Both the position numbers and the translations under genes were made by a program. From Streptomyces sp. f51 (GTDB lineage Bacteria; Actinomycetota; Actinomycetes; Streptomycetales; Streptomycetaceae), in assembly GCF_037940415.1 (NCBI RefSeq), contig NZ_CP149798.1, forward strand, positions 4,745,001 to 4,809,000: a stretch of 64,000 nt of DNA, given 5' to 3'. Below the pieces are notes generated by a model, which ran no database searches, had not been told where the DNA came from, and was given only the letters and a program-made list of their open reading frames with translations. Below are positions 8,094 through 16,257 of the stretch, piece by piece (the stretch's first letter is position 1; the number at the start of each line of letters is the position of its first letter).

Positions 8094-8522
8094 ATGGCCA
8101 CCAAGCGAATGACACCGGGGTTCTCCGACCAGATCATGGGCCTGGTCAAATCACTGCGCGCCGACGCCCCCGACTGCCTCGCCTCCGGGGCGGTCGACAT
8201 GTCGACCGGAATGCTGCTGAGTTACGAGACCGTCGACAACCATCCGCCGGAGGTCCTGGACCTGCTCGCGGGCGCGACCCTCGACCTGTTCCAGGGACGT
8301 ACGGTCCAGATGATCGAGGACGTCTTCAAGGAGCGCCGCGGCATCGAGTCCGAGTCGCACTTCTTCCAGGAGATCCTGGTCAACAGCGACAACCTCACGC
8401 ATCTGTTCATCCGCATGAGCGACCAGCAGGACGTGGTCGCCGTCGTCGTCTGCCGCAAGTCGGTCAACGTGGGCATGCTCTTCGCCCAGGTCCGCCGTGT
8501 GGTGAAGGAGTACAGCATCTGA
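8094..8522 (+). CDS. Small roadblock-like conserved protein
   Basis: The product is 142 aa, starting ATG 8094 only 4 bp after the previous stop, so it is probably translationally coupled. The sequence has a roadblock-like alternation: SLRADAPDCLASGAVDMSTG early, then QQDVVAVVVCRKSVNVGMLF and RRVVKEYSI at the end. It has no signal peptide or TM. It probably pairs with the preceding roadblock protein. The exact family was not confirmed. Confidence 0.72.
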   Translation: MATKRMTPGFSDQIMGLVKSLRADAPDCLASGAVDMSTGMLLSYETVDNHPPEVLDLLAGATLDLFQGRTVQMIEDVFKERRGIESESHFFQEILVNSDNLTHLFIRMSDQQDVVAVVVCRKSVNVGMLFAQVRRVVKEYSI

Positions 8523-8529
8523 ACGCGGA

Positions 8530-8562
8530 CCGGTGGCCCTCCCGGACGGGGAGGGCCACCGG
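8530..8562. terminator. Bidirectional terminator
   Basis: Perfect 14-bp stem, 8530-8543 with 8549-8562, and loop GGACG. It lies between the convergent roadblock-like gene and the FtsX permease gene. Confidence 0.88.
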
Positions 8563-8591
8563 CTGGGGCGCCGCCGTGTCCGGCGGGCTCC

Positions 8592-10925
8592 CTACTCCGT
8601 GCGCAGACCGTCCGGCCGCATCAGCCGGATCAGCGGCGGCAGGCTGAGCAGGGTCACCAGAAGTACGACCCCGGCGCCGATCCCGGTCATCGACAGCACG
8701 CTCGCCCAGTCCACGCTCACCCGTGTGCCCGTCATCTTGAGCAGGACCGTGCCGAGGGTGAGGCCCACGATCGACGCGAGGACGAGCCCCAGCGTGATCG
8801 GGATAGCGGTCTGCCACAGCACCGACAGGCTCAGCGTGCGGCGCCGGGTGCCGAAGGCGACCAGTGCCGACAGCAGCTTCTTGCGCTCGCGCAGCTGCTC
8901 CAGCTGGGAGATCAGCAGGCTCGCGCCGATCAGCACGAGGACGCAGGTCGCGCCGACGAACAGGCCCGTGCGGATGGACGTGAACTTCTTGGACTGGATC
9001 GTCGCCGTCCACGTCTCGGGGTCGGCCAGCGGGTCGAGTCGTGCCGAGCTGTTGCGGACGAACTCACGGACGTCCGGCACCGACTCGTCGAGCCCCAGGA
9101 AGACCGTTCCCCGCACCGTCGAAGCGGCCTGCGGGGGCAGCGCGCCGGGCGTGAACAGGAAGCCTCCGCGCTCCTCGCCGGACGGGTCCCTGCGCGAGTC
9201 CGCCCGCTTGACGCCCGTCGGCACGGTCCAGGGAATCTCCTTCCCCTTGCTGCCGGAACCGAAGGACGGGTCGAAGTAGAGCCTCTTGCCGGCCTTGTTC
9301 AGCTTCGCGGTGGACGAGTCCCACCTGGCGTCCCCCACCGCGAAGATGTCGCCGTCCTTGCAGGAGGGCAGCCGGGCCGCCTCCCGCAGGGCCGCGCAGT
9401 CGCCGACCGACACGGTCGACTGCTCCTCGGGCTCGTCGCGTCCGTCGCCCAGTTCGGTCCGTCCGAGGGCCGTCGTGTGCGTGACGCCCCTGGTCCGGGA
9501 CATCAGCCGGACGGCCTCGGCCATGGGCACCTCGCCCGGCACCTGGACGGACATCTGGGCCCGGGCGAGATCCTGGGCGCTGACCTTGGTGTAGTCGTCG
9601 TCGACGCCGGCGAACAGCATCTGAAGGGCGATCGCGCCGGCCACCGCGACCGCGATGCCGTTCACCATGCGGGCAGCGGTGCCGCTGCTCAACTGAAGTC
9701 TGCGGATGGCCAGTTGCCAGGCCACGCCGCCCGAGTTCAGCCGGGCGACGACCGCCTCGACCACCCAGGGCAGCAGCGCGGTGATGCCGACGAGCAGCAG
9801 CAGGACTCCGCCGATGACGAGGTACTGGTTGAAGTTCCCGTTGGACCGCCCCTGCCCGATCATCGGGTAGAGCATCGCGAGGCCGCCCAGCGGCAGCAGC
9901 AGGCGCCACCACAGCCGGCGCCGTGACGGCCGCGCCGTGCGCACCACTCCGAGCGGTTCGATGACGACCCCGCGCAGCGCGAGGAGCGTCACCGCGACCG
10001 CGGCGGACGGGACGGCGAGGGCCACCAGCACCACCAGCCCGGGCGTCGGGTTGAGGTCGCCGGGGAAGACGCTGATCCTGAAGACCATCACCAGGCCCGC
10101 GAGCTGACGTCCGATCAGGAAGAACCCCGCGCCGAGGGCCAGCCCGACCAGCGCTCCGGCCAGCGCCTCGCCGGCCGCGATCCGGCGCGTCATCCGTCCG
10201 TCCGCGCCGACCAGCCGCAGTGCCGCCAGCCGCCGGTCGCGCCGCTCGCCGCCGAACCGTACGGCCGCGGCGATGAAGACGCCGACCGGCATCAGCAGCA
10301 CCACGAAGACGATGAGCACGAGCAACACGAGGATGGGGTCCATCGCCTCCGACGGCCCGCTGTACCCGAACGAGTCGATGCGTTCGATGCGGCCGTTGGT
10401 CTCGCCGGTCGCGCTCAGGTTGTCGGCGCCCGCGTAGTAGGCGAGTTCGTGCGGGCCCACGAGCCCGCTGTCCGCGATGGTGCCGCTGACGCGGTAGCCG
10501 AGCCGGTCGCGCAACAGCTTGCCGTCAGGAGACTTCAGCAGCTGGTCGAGAGCGGGCGAGACGACCATGTCGCCGACCGCGGGGAACAAGGACACGCCCG
10601 GCGGCAACGGCGCCCGCGCCCCTTCGGGTTCGAGCATCCGGCCGCGGACGTCCTCGTCGCGGAAGGTGGTGTCCGACGTCGCGATGAGCAACGTACGGTC
10701 GGACTTCTTCTTGATCACCGAGCTGAACGTCACGTCGTTGCGGCCGCGTTCCCGCTCGTGCCGGGACGTCAGGGCGCTGGGTATCGCCGTGGTGAGCAGC
10801 AGCAGCGCCACCCCGAGCCCGACGCCGACGGCCGTCAGCAGGACGCGCACCCAGGCCTCACGGCCGCCGGTCACCGCGAACCTGGCGCCCATGGCGAGAT
10901 CGCGGGACCACTGGCGGGCACTCAT
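8592..10925 (-). CDS. ABC transporter permease, FtsX/MacB type
   Basis: The product is 777 aa. ATG 10925 overlaps the stop of the ATPase gene by 4 nt (ATGA). A first TM near residues 25-50 is followed by a ~150-residue extracytoplasmic domain, a block of TMs with an FtsX core, a second extracytoplasmic domain (about 445-640), and three C-terminal TMs (SMTGIGAGVVLLVTLLSLP). This two-FtsX, ~800-aa layout is typical of actinobacterial lipoprotein/antimicrobial-efflux type ABC permeases. The partner is the ATPase immediately upstream. The substrate is unknown. Confidence 0.88.
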   Translation of the reverse strand: MSARQWSRDLAMGARFAVTGGREAWVRVLLTAVGVGLGVALLLLTTAIPSALTSRHERERGRNDVTFSSVIKKKSDRTLLIATSDTTFRDEDVRGRMLEPEGARAPLPPGVSLFPAVGDMVVSPALDQLLKSPDGKLLRDRLGYRVSGTIADSGLVGPHELAYYAGADNLSATGETNGRIERIDSFGYSGPSEAMDPILVLLVLIVFVVLLMPVGVFIAAAVRFGGERRDRRLAALRLVGADGRMTRRIAAGEALAGALVGLALGAGFFLIGRQLAGLVMVFRISVFPGDLNPTPGLVVLVALAVPSAAVAVTLLALRGVVIEPLGVVRTARPSRRRLWWRLLLPLGGLAMLYPMIGQGRSNGNFNQYLVIGGVLLLLVGITALLPWVVEAVVARLNSGGVAWQLAIRRLQLSSGTAARMVNGIAVAVAGAIALQMLFAGVDDDYTKVSAQDLARAQMSVQVPGEVPMAEAVRLMSRTRGVTHTTALGRTELGDGRDEPEEQSTVSVGDCAALREAARLPSCKDGDIFAVGDARWDSSTAKLNKAGKRLYFDPSFGSGSKGKEIPWTVPTGVKRADSRRDPSGEERGGFLFTPGALPPQAASTVRGTVFLGLDESVPDVREFVRNSSARLDPLADPETWTATIQSKKFTSIRTGLFVGATCVLVLIGASLLISQLEQLRERKKLLSALVAFGTRRRTLSLSVLWQTAIPITLGLVLASIVGLTLGTVLLKMTGTRVSVDWASVLSMTGIGAGVVLLVTLLSLPPLIRLMRPDGLRTE

Positions 10926-11620
10926 ACGATCCGCTCCATGTCCCTGGACCTGCCGTCCCGTACGACGACCTCGCGGTCCGAGTACGCGGCCACGCGCGCC
11001 TCGTGGGTGACGAGCACGACGGCGGCGTTCGTCGAACGGGCCGCGTCGGTCAGCAGCTCCATCACGCGCTCGCCGTTGAGGGAGTCGAGCGCGCCGGTCG
11101 GCTCGTCGGCGAACAGCACCCGGGGGCTGGTCACCAGTGAACGGGCGACGGCGACGCGCTGGCCCTGGCCGCCGGAGACCTCGCCCGGCCGCTTGTCCTT
11201 GAGGTCGTCGACCTCCAGCCGCTCCATCCAGGACAGCGCGGTGCGCTCGGCCTCCTTGCGGCCCGTACCGTTCAGCCGCAGGGGCAGCGCGACGTTCTCG
11301 ACGCAGCTCAGTTCCGGCACGAGCTGGCCGAACTGGAAGACGAACCCGAACGCGGAGCGCCGCAGCGCGCTCCGCTGAGCGTCGTTCATCGTCGCCATCT
11401 CGCGGCCGTCGTACGTGATCGAACCGGAGTCGGGCGTGACGATGCCGGCGAGGCAGTGGAGCAAGGTGGACTTGCCGGAGCCGGAGGGGCCCATCACGGC
11501 GACGACCTCGCCGGGGTGGATGGAGAACGCGGCTCCGTCCAGCGCGGTGGTCGGGCCGTACGTCTTGCGCAGGTCCGTGGCGGTGAGCAGGGAGCCCGGG
11601 GGAGCGGTGACCTCGGTCAT
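10922..11620 (-). CDS. ABC transporter ATP-binding protein (MacB/LolD type)
   Basis: The product is 232 aa. ATG 11620 is chosen because it overlaps the padR stop as ATGA, the same arrangement as at the next junction; an upstream start at 11677 would lie inside padR. Walker A GPSGSGKST, signature VSGGQGQRVAVARSL, Walker B VLFADEPTGALDS and the switch His in LVTHEARV are all present. It powers the FtsX permease. It is the middle gene of the padR-ABC operon. Confidence 0.92.
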   Translation of the reverse strand: MTEVTAPPGSLLTATDLRKTYGPTTALDGAAFSIHPGEVVAVMGPSGSGKSTLLHCLAGIVTPDSGSITYDGREMATMNDAQRSALRRSAFGFVFQFGQLVPELSCVENVALPLRLNGTGRKEAERTALSWMERLEVDDLKDKRPGEVSGGQGQRVAVARSLVTSPRVLFADEPTGALDSLNGERVMELLTDAARSTNAAVVLVTHEARVAAYSDREVVVRDGRSRDMERIV

Positions 11621-12144
11621 CGGGCCGTCACCGCCTCGGCGAGCTTGTCGAGGCGCGCGGCGGTCAGTTCCAGCCACCGCAGGTCGGCCTCCAGGTGGAA
11701 GAGGGCGTGGTCGCAGATCAGCTGATCGGCCAGGTCGCCCTTGCGCTTGCGCTCGGTCAGCATGCGCATCATCCGCAGGTGCTCCGAACGCTGGCTGTCG
11801 AGGAGCTCGCTCGCGTCCCGGCGGGTCAGCAGGGCGAGGACGACCTTGGTGTAGAGGGTCGACTGGAGGTACGGCTCGGGTGTCTCCGGCGTCGCGAGCC
11901 AGCGCTCCACGTCGGTGACCCCGGCCTCGGTGATCGCGTACCGCTTGCGCTCGGGCCCGTCGCCCGCCTCGATCCCGTCGAGTTCGACGAGCCCGTTCTT
12001 CAGCAGCCGGGACATCGTCGAGTAGACCTGGCCGTAATGCAGCGGCCGGTCGTGACCGAATTTCTCGTCGAAGGCCCGCTTCAGGTCGTAACCGTGGCGC
12101 GGCCCGGACTCCAGGAGCCCTAGAAGGGTGTGACCGATGGACAT
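11617..12144 (-). CDS. PadR family transcriptional regulator
   Basis: The product is 175 aa from ATG 12144 (MSIGHTLLGLLESGPRHGYD, the classic PadR opening). The PadR winged helix spans residues 1-80 (YGQVYSTMSRLLKNGLVE recognition region). The C-terminal helical dimerisation domain (Vir_act_alpha_C type) is at about 90-170. It is first in an operon with the ABC ATPase and permease, joined by ATGA overlaps, and is preceded by its own operator-like dyads. It likely represses the operon and is relieved by a ligand, as for LmrR-like PadR proteins. Confidence 0.93.
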   Translation of the reverse strand: MSIGHTLLGLLESGPRHGYDLKRAFDEKFGHDRPLHYGQVYSTMSRLLKNGLVELDGIEAGDGPERKRYAITEAGVTDVERWLATPETPEPYLQSTLYTKVVLALLTRRDASELLDSQRSEHLRMMRMLTERKRKGDLADQLICDHALFHLEADLRWLELTAARLDKLAEAVTAR

Positions 12145-12165
12145 GCCGAGCACTCTACACACGGC

Positions 12166-12196
12166 GTATACACGGCATGTATACGCGGCGCGTATA
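12166..12196. promoter_or_regulatory. Double overlapping dyad, candidate PadR operator
   Basis: GTATACACGGCATGTATAC (12166-12184) is a perfect dyad with 7-bp arms. TATACGC (12180-12186) with GCGTATA (12190-12196) is a second perfect dyad sharing the middle TATAC. This gives three regularly spaced TATAC elements 22-52 bp upstream of the padR start. They fit PadR autoregulation well. Confidence 0.8.
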
Positions 12197-12616
12197 GGTC
12201 GCAGGAAGCGTGCCGTGGAGGGCGGGAACCCCCTGGTCGGGGCCGATTGTCACGATTCTGGAACCGACCGGCGGGGCCGCCCCGCGCCCGGGCCGCCCGC
12301 CCTCCCGGACCCCGGCGGAACACCTCCCGGACCCGGGGAGCGCACCCCGTCCGACCTGGGAGCGCGGGACTCGGCGGGGGCCCGGTCCACGCGCCGGCCG
12401 CCCGTAGTTCCTCAGCTCACTTTTTCCCGCAGCGGCAACCTTCCGGCGCTTCTGCTCGTCGGATTCAGTGGGGCGGTGCAGGTGGCGTGCTGATTGTCAC
12501 GTCCGGAAAAGACCGGATCGGCGCCCCTTTGTCATAGCGCGCGGTGTTAGCTTGCTGAGCTGACCTGACCGGCGAACTTGTGTGCCACACGAGAATGAAG
12601 CGGAGCGGATCGACCC
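12197..12616. other. Intergenic region between padR and the PBP gene
   Basis: 420 bp between divergent genes. The only structure I see, apart from GC-rich low-complexity sequence, is the 10-bp direct repeat GATTGTCACG at 12245-12254 and 12492-12501, and a less GC-rich stretch at about 12490-12570 that probably holds the PBP promoter. No coding sequence is supported. Confidence 0.4.
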
Positions 12617-14935
12617 ATGGGACGAGCTGAAGAGAGACGAGCGCGGCAGGCGCAGGGCCGCCGCGCGGCGCCCCAGCGCTCGTCCGGGAACGAGTCGGCG
12701 GGCTCCGGTCCCGGAGGGAAGGCGGGCGGCAAGCCCCGCCGCACCGGTATACGCCGGTTCGTGAACTGGAAGACGATCCTCGGGTCGTTCCTCGGCTTCT
12801 GCCTGCTCGGCATGGGCGGCTTCATCGTGCTGTACATGGTGGTCTCGGTGCCCGAGGGCAACGCGGCCGCGAAGCGCCAGAGCAACATCTACAAGTACAG
12901 CAACGGCTCGCTGCTCGGGCGCAGCGGCAAGGTCAACCGCGAGATAGTCGACCTGTCCAAGGTGCCCAAGAGCGTCCAGAAGACGTTCGTCGCCGCCGAG
13001 AACAAGACCTTCTACGGAGACTCGGGCATCGACCTGAAGGGCACCGCCCGAGGTCTGATCAACACCCTCTCAGGCAAGGGCAAGCAGGGTGGTTCGACGA
13101 TCACCCAGCAGTACGTGAAGAACTACTACCTCAGCCAGGACCAGACCGTCACGCGCAAGCTGAAGGAAATGGTCATCTCGCTGAAGGTGGACCGCCAGAA
13201 GTCCAAGGACGACATCCTGGCCGGCTACATCAACACCAGCTACTACGGCCGCAACGCGTACGGCATCCAGGCGGCGGCGCAGGCGTACTACCGCGTCGAC
13301 GCCCAGAAGCTCACGGTCGCGCAGGGCGCCTACCTCGCCTCGCTGCTCCAGGCCCCGAGCCAGTACGACTGGGCGGTCGCCTCGAAGACCGGCAAGCGGC
13401 TGGTCCAGGCCCGCTGGAACTACACCCTCGACAACATGGTCCAGATGCACTGGCTCGACGCGGGCGAGCGCGCGGGTCTGAAGTTCCCGGTGCCCAGGGA
13501 GCCCAAGGGCGCTCCGGGCATGGAGGGCGAGACCGGCTATCTGATGACCGAGGCCAAGAGCGAGCTCGCGCAGCAGCTGGTCTCCCAGGGCTCGGCCGAC
13601 AACCTCAGCGACGCCAACGCCAAGATCGACGCCGGTGGCTGGACCATCACGCTGAACATCGACCCCAAGAAGCAGGCGCTGCTGGAGTCGACGGTCAAGC
13701 GGCAGCTGACCAGCAAGCTGGACCCGAAGAAGCGCAAGGTCGACGCCAACATGCAGGCCGGTGCCGTGTCGGTCGACCCCAAGACCGGCAAGATCGTCGC
13801 GATGTACGGCGGCACGGACTACTTCAAGCACTACATCAACAACGCGACGCGCCACGACTACCAGGCCGCGTCGACGTTCAAGCCGATGATCTTCGCGGCG
13901 GCCCTCGAAGAGGCGGCCAAGACGCGCTCCGGGCAGCCGATCACCGCGAACACGATCTACGACGGCACCAACCGCCGTCCCGTGGTCGGCAGCGACATCG
14001 GCTTCGCGCCGCCGAACGAGGACGAGCACAGCTACGGCCCCGTCACCGTGCAGACCGCGATGAACAAGTCCATCAACTCCGTCTTCGCGCAGATGGGCGT
14101 CGACGTCGGCATGGACGAGGTGCTGAAGGTCGCCGGCAAGCTCGGCATGAACACCAAGAACCTCCAGGCGGTGCCCGCCCAGACCCTCGGCTCCATGGGC
14201 GCGAGCCCGCTGGAGATGGCGGGGGCGTACGCCACGCTCGACAACCACGGCAAGAAGGTCACCCCGTCGATCGTGGCCTCGGCCGAGCACAAGGACACCT
14301 CGGTCACGATGCCGGACCCGATCGGCGAGCGGGTCATCAGCGAGGAGGCCGCCGACACGGTCACCTCGGTGCTGACCGGCGTGGTCGACGACGGTACGGC
14401 CCGGGTGTCGGTGCGGGACAACCCGTCCCGCGACGGCCAGGTGGTCGCCGGCAAGACCGGTACGTCCGACAACAACAAGTCGGCCTGGTTCACCGGCTAC
14501 ACGCCGAACCTGGTCACCTCGGTGCTGCTGTTCGGCGAGGACGCGAAGACCCACGCCCAGGTGTCCATGAAGGGCGCCACCGGCCTCTACCTGGAGGGCG
14601 GCCGCGTCAACGGCGGTGGCTACCCGGCGAAGATCTGGGCGGCCTACACGTTCGAGGCGATGGCGGGGAACGTCACCAAGTTCGACCTGAACACCACGTC
14701 GGGCGCGGCGGTGGCGCCGACCGAACTCCCCACCGCCACCCAGTCGCCGTCCAGCACCCCGTCGTCGACCCCGACCACGCGGGAACCGACGACACAGCCG
14801 CCCACCACGAGCAGCCCGCCGTCCCCCACGGACGAGCCGACGACGACCCCGCCGACGACGACGAGCCCGTCCTCGCCGTCGAGTTCGCCCAGCAGCGGCG
14901 TCCTGGACAATCCGTTCGGCCAGGCCAACCCGTAG
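12617..14935 (+). CDS. Class A penicillin-binding protein (bifunctional)
   Basis: The product is 772 aa from ATG 12617, with GGAG upstream. It has a short basic cytoplasmic tail and one TM (about residues 52-78). The glycosyltransferase (GT51) domain has the catalytic Glu in AAENKTFY (E128) and GGSTITQQYVKN. The transpeptidase domain has S419 in STFK, S485-I-N and K613-T-G, so all three penicillin-binding motifs are intact. The C-terminal ~70 residues are Pro/Thr/Ser-rich, typical of actinobacterial PBPs exposed at the surface. It polymerises and cross-links peptidoglycan. It is monocistronic, with a strong terminator behind it. Confidence 0.95.
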   Translation: MGRAEERRARQAQGRRAAPQRSSGNESAGSGPGGKAGGKPRRTGIRRFVNWKTILGSFLGFCLLGMGGFIVLYMVVSVPEGNAAAKRQSNIYKYSNGSLLGRSGKVNREIVDLSKVPKSVQKTFVAAENKTFYGDSGIDLKGTARGLINTLSGKGKQGGSTITQQYVKNYYLSQDQTVTRKLKEMVISLKVDRQKSKDDILAGYINTSYYGRNAYGIQAAAQAYYRVDAQKLTVAQGAYLASLLQAPSQYDWAVASKTGKRLVQARWNYTLDNMVQMHWLDAGERAGLKFPVPREPKGAPGMEGETGYLMTEAKSELAQQLVSQGSADNLSDANAKIDAGGWTITLNIDPKKQALLESTVKRQLTSKLDPKKRKVDANMQAGAVSVDPKTGKIVAMYGGTDYFKHYINNATRHDYQAASTFKPMIFAAALEEAAKTRSGQPITANTIYDGTNRRPVVGSDIGFAPPNEDEHSYGPVTVQTAMNKSINSVFAQMGVDVGMDEVLKVAGKLGMNTKNLQAVPAQTLGSMGASPLEMAGAYATLDNHGKKVTPSIVASAEHKDTSVTMPDPIGERVISEEAADTVTSVLTGVVDDGTARVSVRDNPSRDGQVVAGKTGTSDNNKSAWFTGYTPNLVTSVLLFGEDAKTHAQVSMKGATGLYLEGGRVNGGGYPAKIWAAYTFEAMAGNVTKFDLNTTSGAAVAPTELPTATQSPSSTPSSTPTTREPTTQPPTTSSPPSPTDEPTTTPPTTTSPSSPSSSPSSGVLDNPFGQANP

Positions 14936-14960
14936 CGCGGGTGAGCCGCTGAACCCCGAA

Positions 14961-14995
14961 GGAGGGCACCCGGACATCCGGGTGCCCTCCTTTTT
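14961..14995 (+). terminator. Rho-independent terminator after the PBP gene
   Basis: Perfect 14-bp stem, 14961-14974 with 14977-14990, a CA loop and TTTTT at 14991-14995. Confidence 0.95.
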
Positions 14996-15298
14996 CGCTG
15001 CCGTGAGGACGTGTGCCCCCGGCGCGGCGGGCAGCGTGTTTCGGCCGGTTCCCGGCCGGGCCGGGGCGGCCGGAAACCGCTCACCCAGGGGGCCGGCCGG
15101 AGCTGTTCCCCCGCGCCACCAGGGGAGTTGATCCTTTCGGGGCGGCCGCCGCCGGGTGGGCGGCCTCGGCCCCGCGGTGGCCGGTCACGCGAAACGACCT
15201 TGTCCCGGTCCGTACACCTGTGCCTATGTTTGCTGCCGTGCACGGCGGTCCTGACCAGCCCGCCGACGCACCACGTCAGTTCGCGACCGGGGGAACGA

Positions 15299-15400
15299 TG
15301 TCGCCACAGGGGGAACACTTCGTCATGCCGTACTTCCGGCTCTTCTCGCGCGCCGAGCCGTCCTCGCGCGCCCCGTTCCGCCGTATCCGTCGCTCCTGAC
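15299..15400 (+). CDS. Possible small leader ORF (33 codons)
   Basis: ATG 15299 follows GGGGGAACG and opens a 33-codon frame ending TGA 15398-15400; an internal ATG at 15326 would give 24 residues. The product is basic at its end (RAPFRRIRRS). Just downstream, a direct repeat of a GACG(A/G)CGACGTCCAC unit occurs twice (about 15407-15453). The 507-bp gap from 14996 to the next start has no other recognisable gene. This could be an upstream ORF on the leader of the secreted protein, or chance. Confidence 0.25.
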
Positions 15401-15502
15401 CGGGGACGACGACGTCCACCGTCCGCCCCCGACCGGGGGACGGCGACGTCCACGTCCCGACGACCGGACGCACGACCTCGATATCGCTGTGGAGCGCACA
15501 TC

Positions 15503-16195
15503 TTGATACGCACACGCCTGACCACCGCCCTGCTGGCCGCCGCCGCGACCGGCGCACTGCTGCTCACCGCCGGACCGGTGGCGTCCGCGGACGAGACCGG
15601 CCCCGAGCCGACGGCCACGGCCACGCAGGAGCCTTCGACGCAGGACCCCTCGACCCCCGCCGCCGAGCCGGCGAACCCGGTGATCGCCGAGTACGACGGG
15701 CGGAAGATCAACCTGGCCGAGTCCTGGGAGGGTGCCGACAGCTGCACCGAGCTCCCCAGCGGCGAGGTCCACTGCTACGACACGACGAAGGAAGCGCAGA
15801 CCGACCCCGCGCTGCCCGCCTCGGTCCGCAGGGCGACCCGCGCCGCCGTCGCCACGCAGGCCGCCACCGCGCCCGACCGGTGCGTCGCCGACTACTGGTG
15901 CCTGTACGCGGACGCCGACTACAAGGGCAAGATCATTCGCCTGAGCAGCAGCGGCAGGCACGACCTGAGCGAGTGGGGCTTCCGCGACAAGGTGAGCTCC
16001 GTCTACTACTGGGTCCTGCGCTGGAACCTCAACTACGGGACCGCCACCATCTGGGACTACCGGTCGGGCGTCCTGCACGACCGGCAGCGCGACCTGCTTC
16101 CCCCGCACGGCTGGGCCGACTTCACGAACATGGACTACCCGGGCGGCGGCAACTGGAACGACAAGGTCGACAACTTCGAGGTCAAGCGCGCCTGA
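15503..16195 (+). CDS. Secreted peptidase inhibitor I36-like protein
   Basis: The product is 230 aa. It starts at TTG 15503, the only start that has a Shine-Dalgarno (GGAG 15491-15494, 8 nt away) and gives a clean signal peptide (MIRTRLTTALLAAAATGALL then cleavage near ASA). After a Thr/Pro-rich linker, residues about 130-228 contain Cys-rich YWCLYADADYKGKIIRL, WGFRDKVSSVYYW and GGNWNDKVDNF. This is the beta/gamma-crystallin-like pattern of Streptomyces metalloproteinase inhibitor (I36) proteins. Exported; the protease target is unknown. Confidence 0.78.
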   Translation: MIRTRLTTALLAAAATGALLLTAGPVASADETGPEPTATATQEPSTQDPSTPAAEPANPVIAEYDGRKINLAESWEGADSCTELPSGEVHCYDTTKEAQTDPALPASVRRATRAAVATQAATAPDRCVADYWCLYADADYKGKIIRLSSSGRHDLSEWGFRDKVSSVYYWVLRWNLNYGTATIWDYRSGVLHDRQRDLLPPHGWADFTNMDYPGGGNWNDKVDNFEVKRA

Positions 16196-16207
16196 TGATG
16201 CCGTCAC

Positions 16208-16250
16208 GAAGGCCGGCCGGTCCCCGCACCGCGGGAACCGGCCGGCCTTC
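16208..16250. terminator. Bidirectional terminator
   Basis: Perfect 14-bp stem, 16208-16221 with 16237-16250. The 15-nt loop can itself form a short hairpin. It lies between the convergent I36 protein and catalase genes. Confidence 0.85.
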
Positions 16251-16257
16251 CGGCGCG

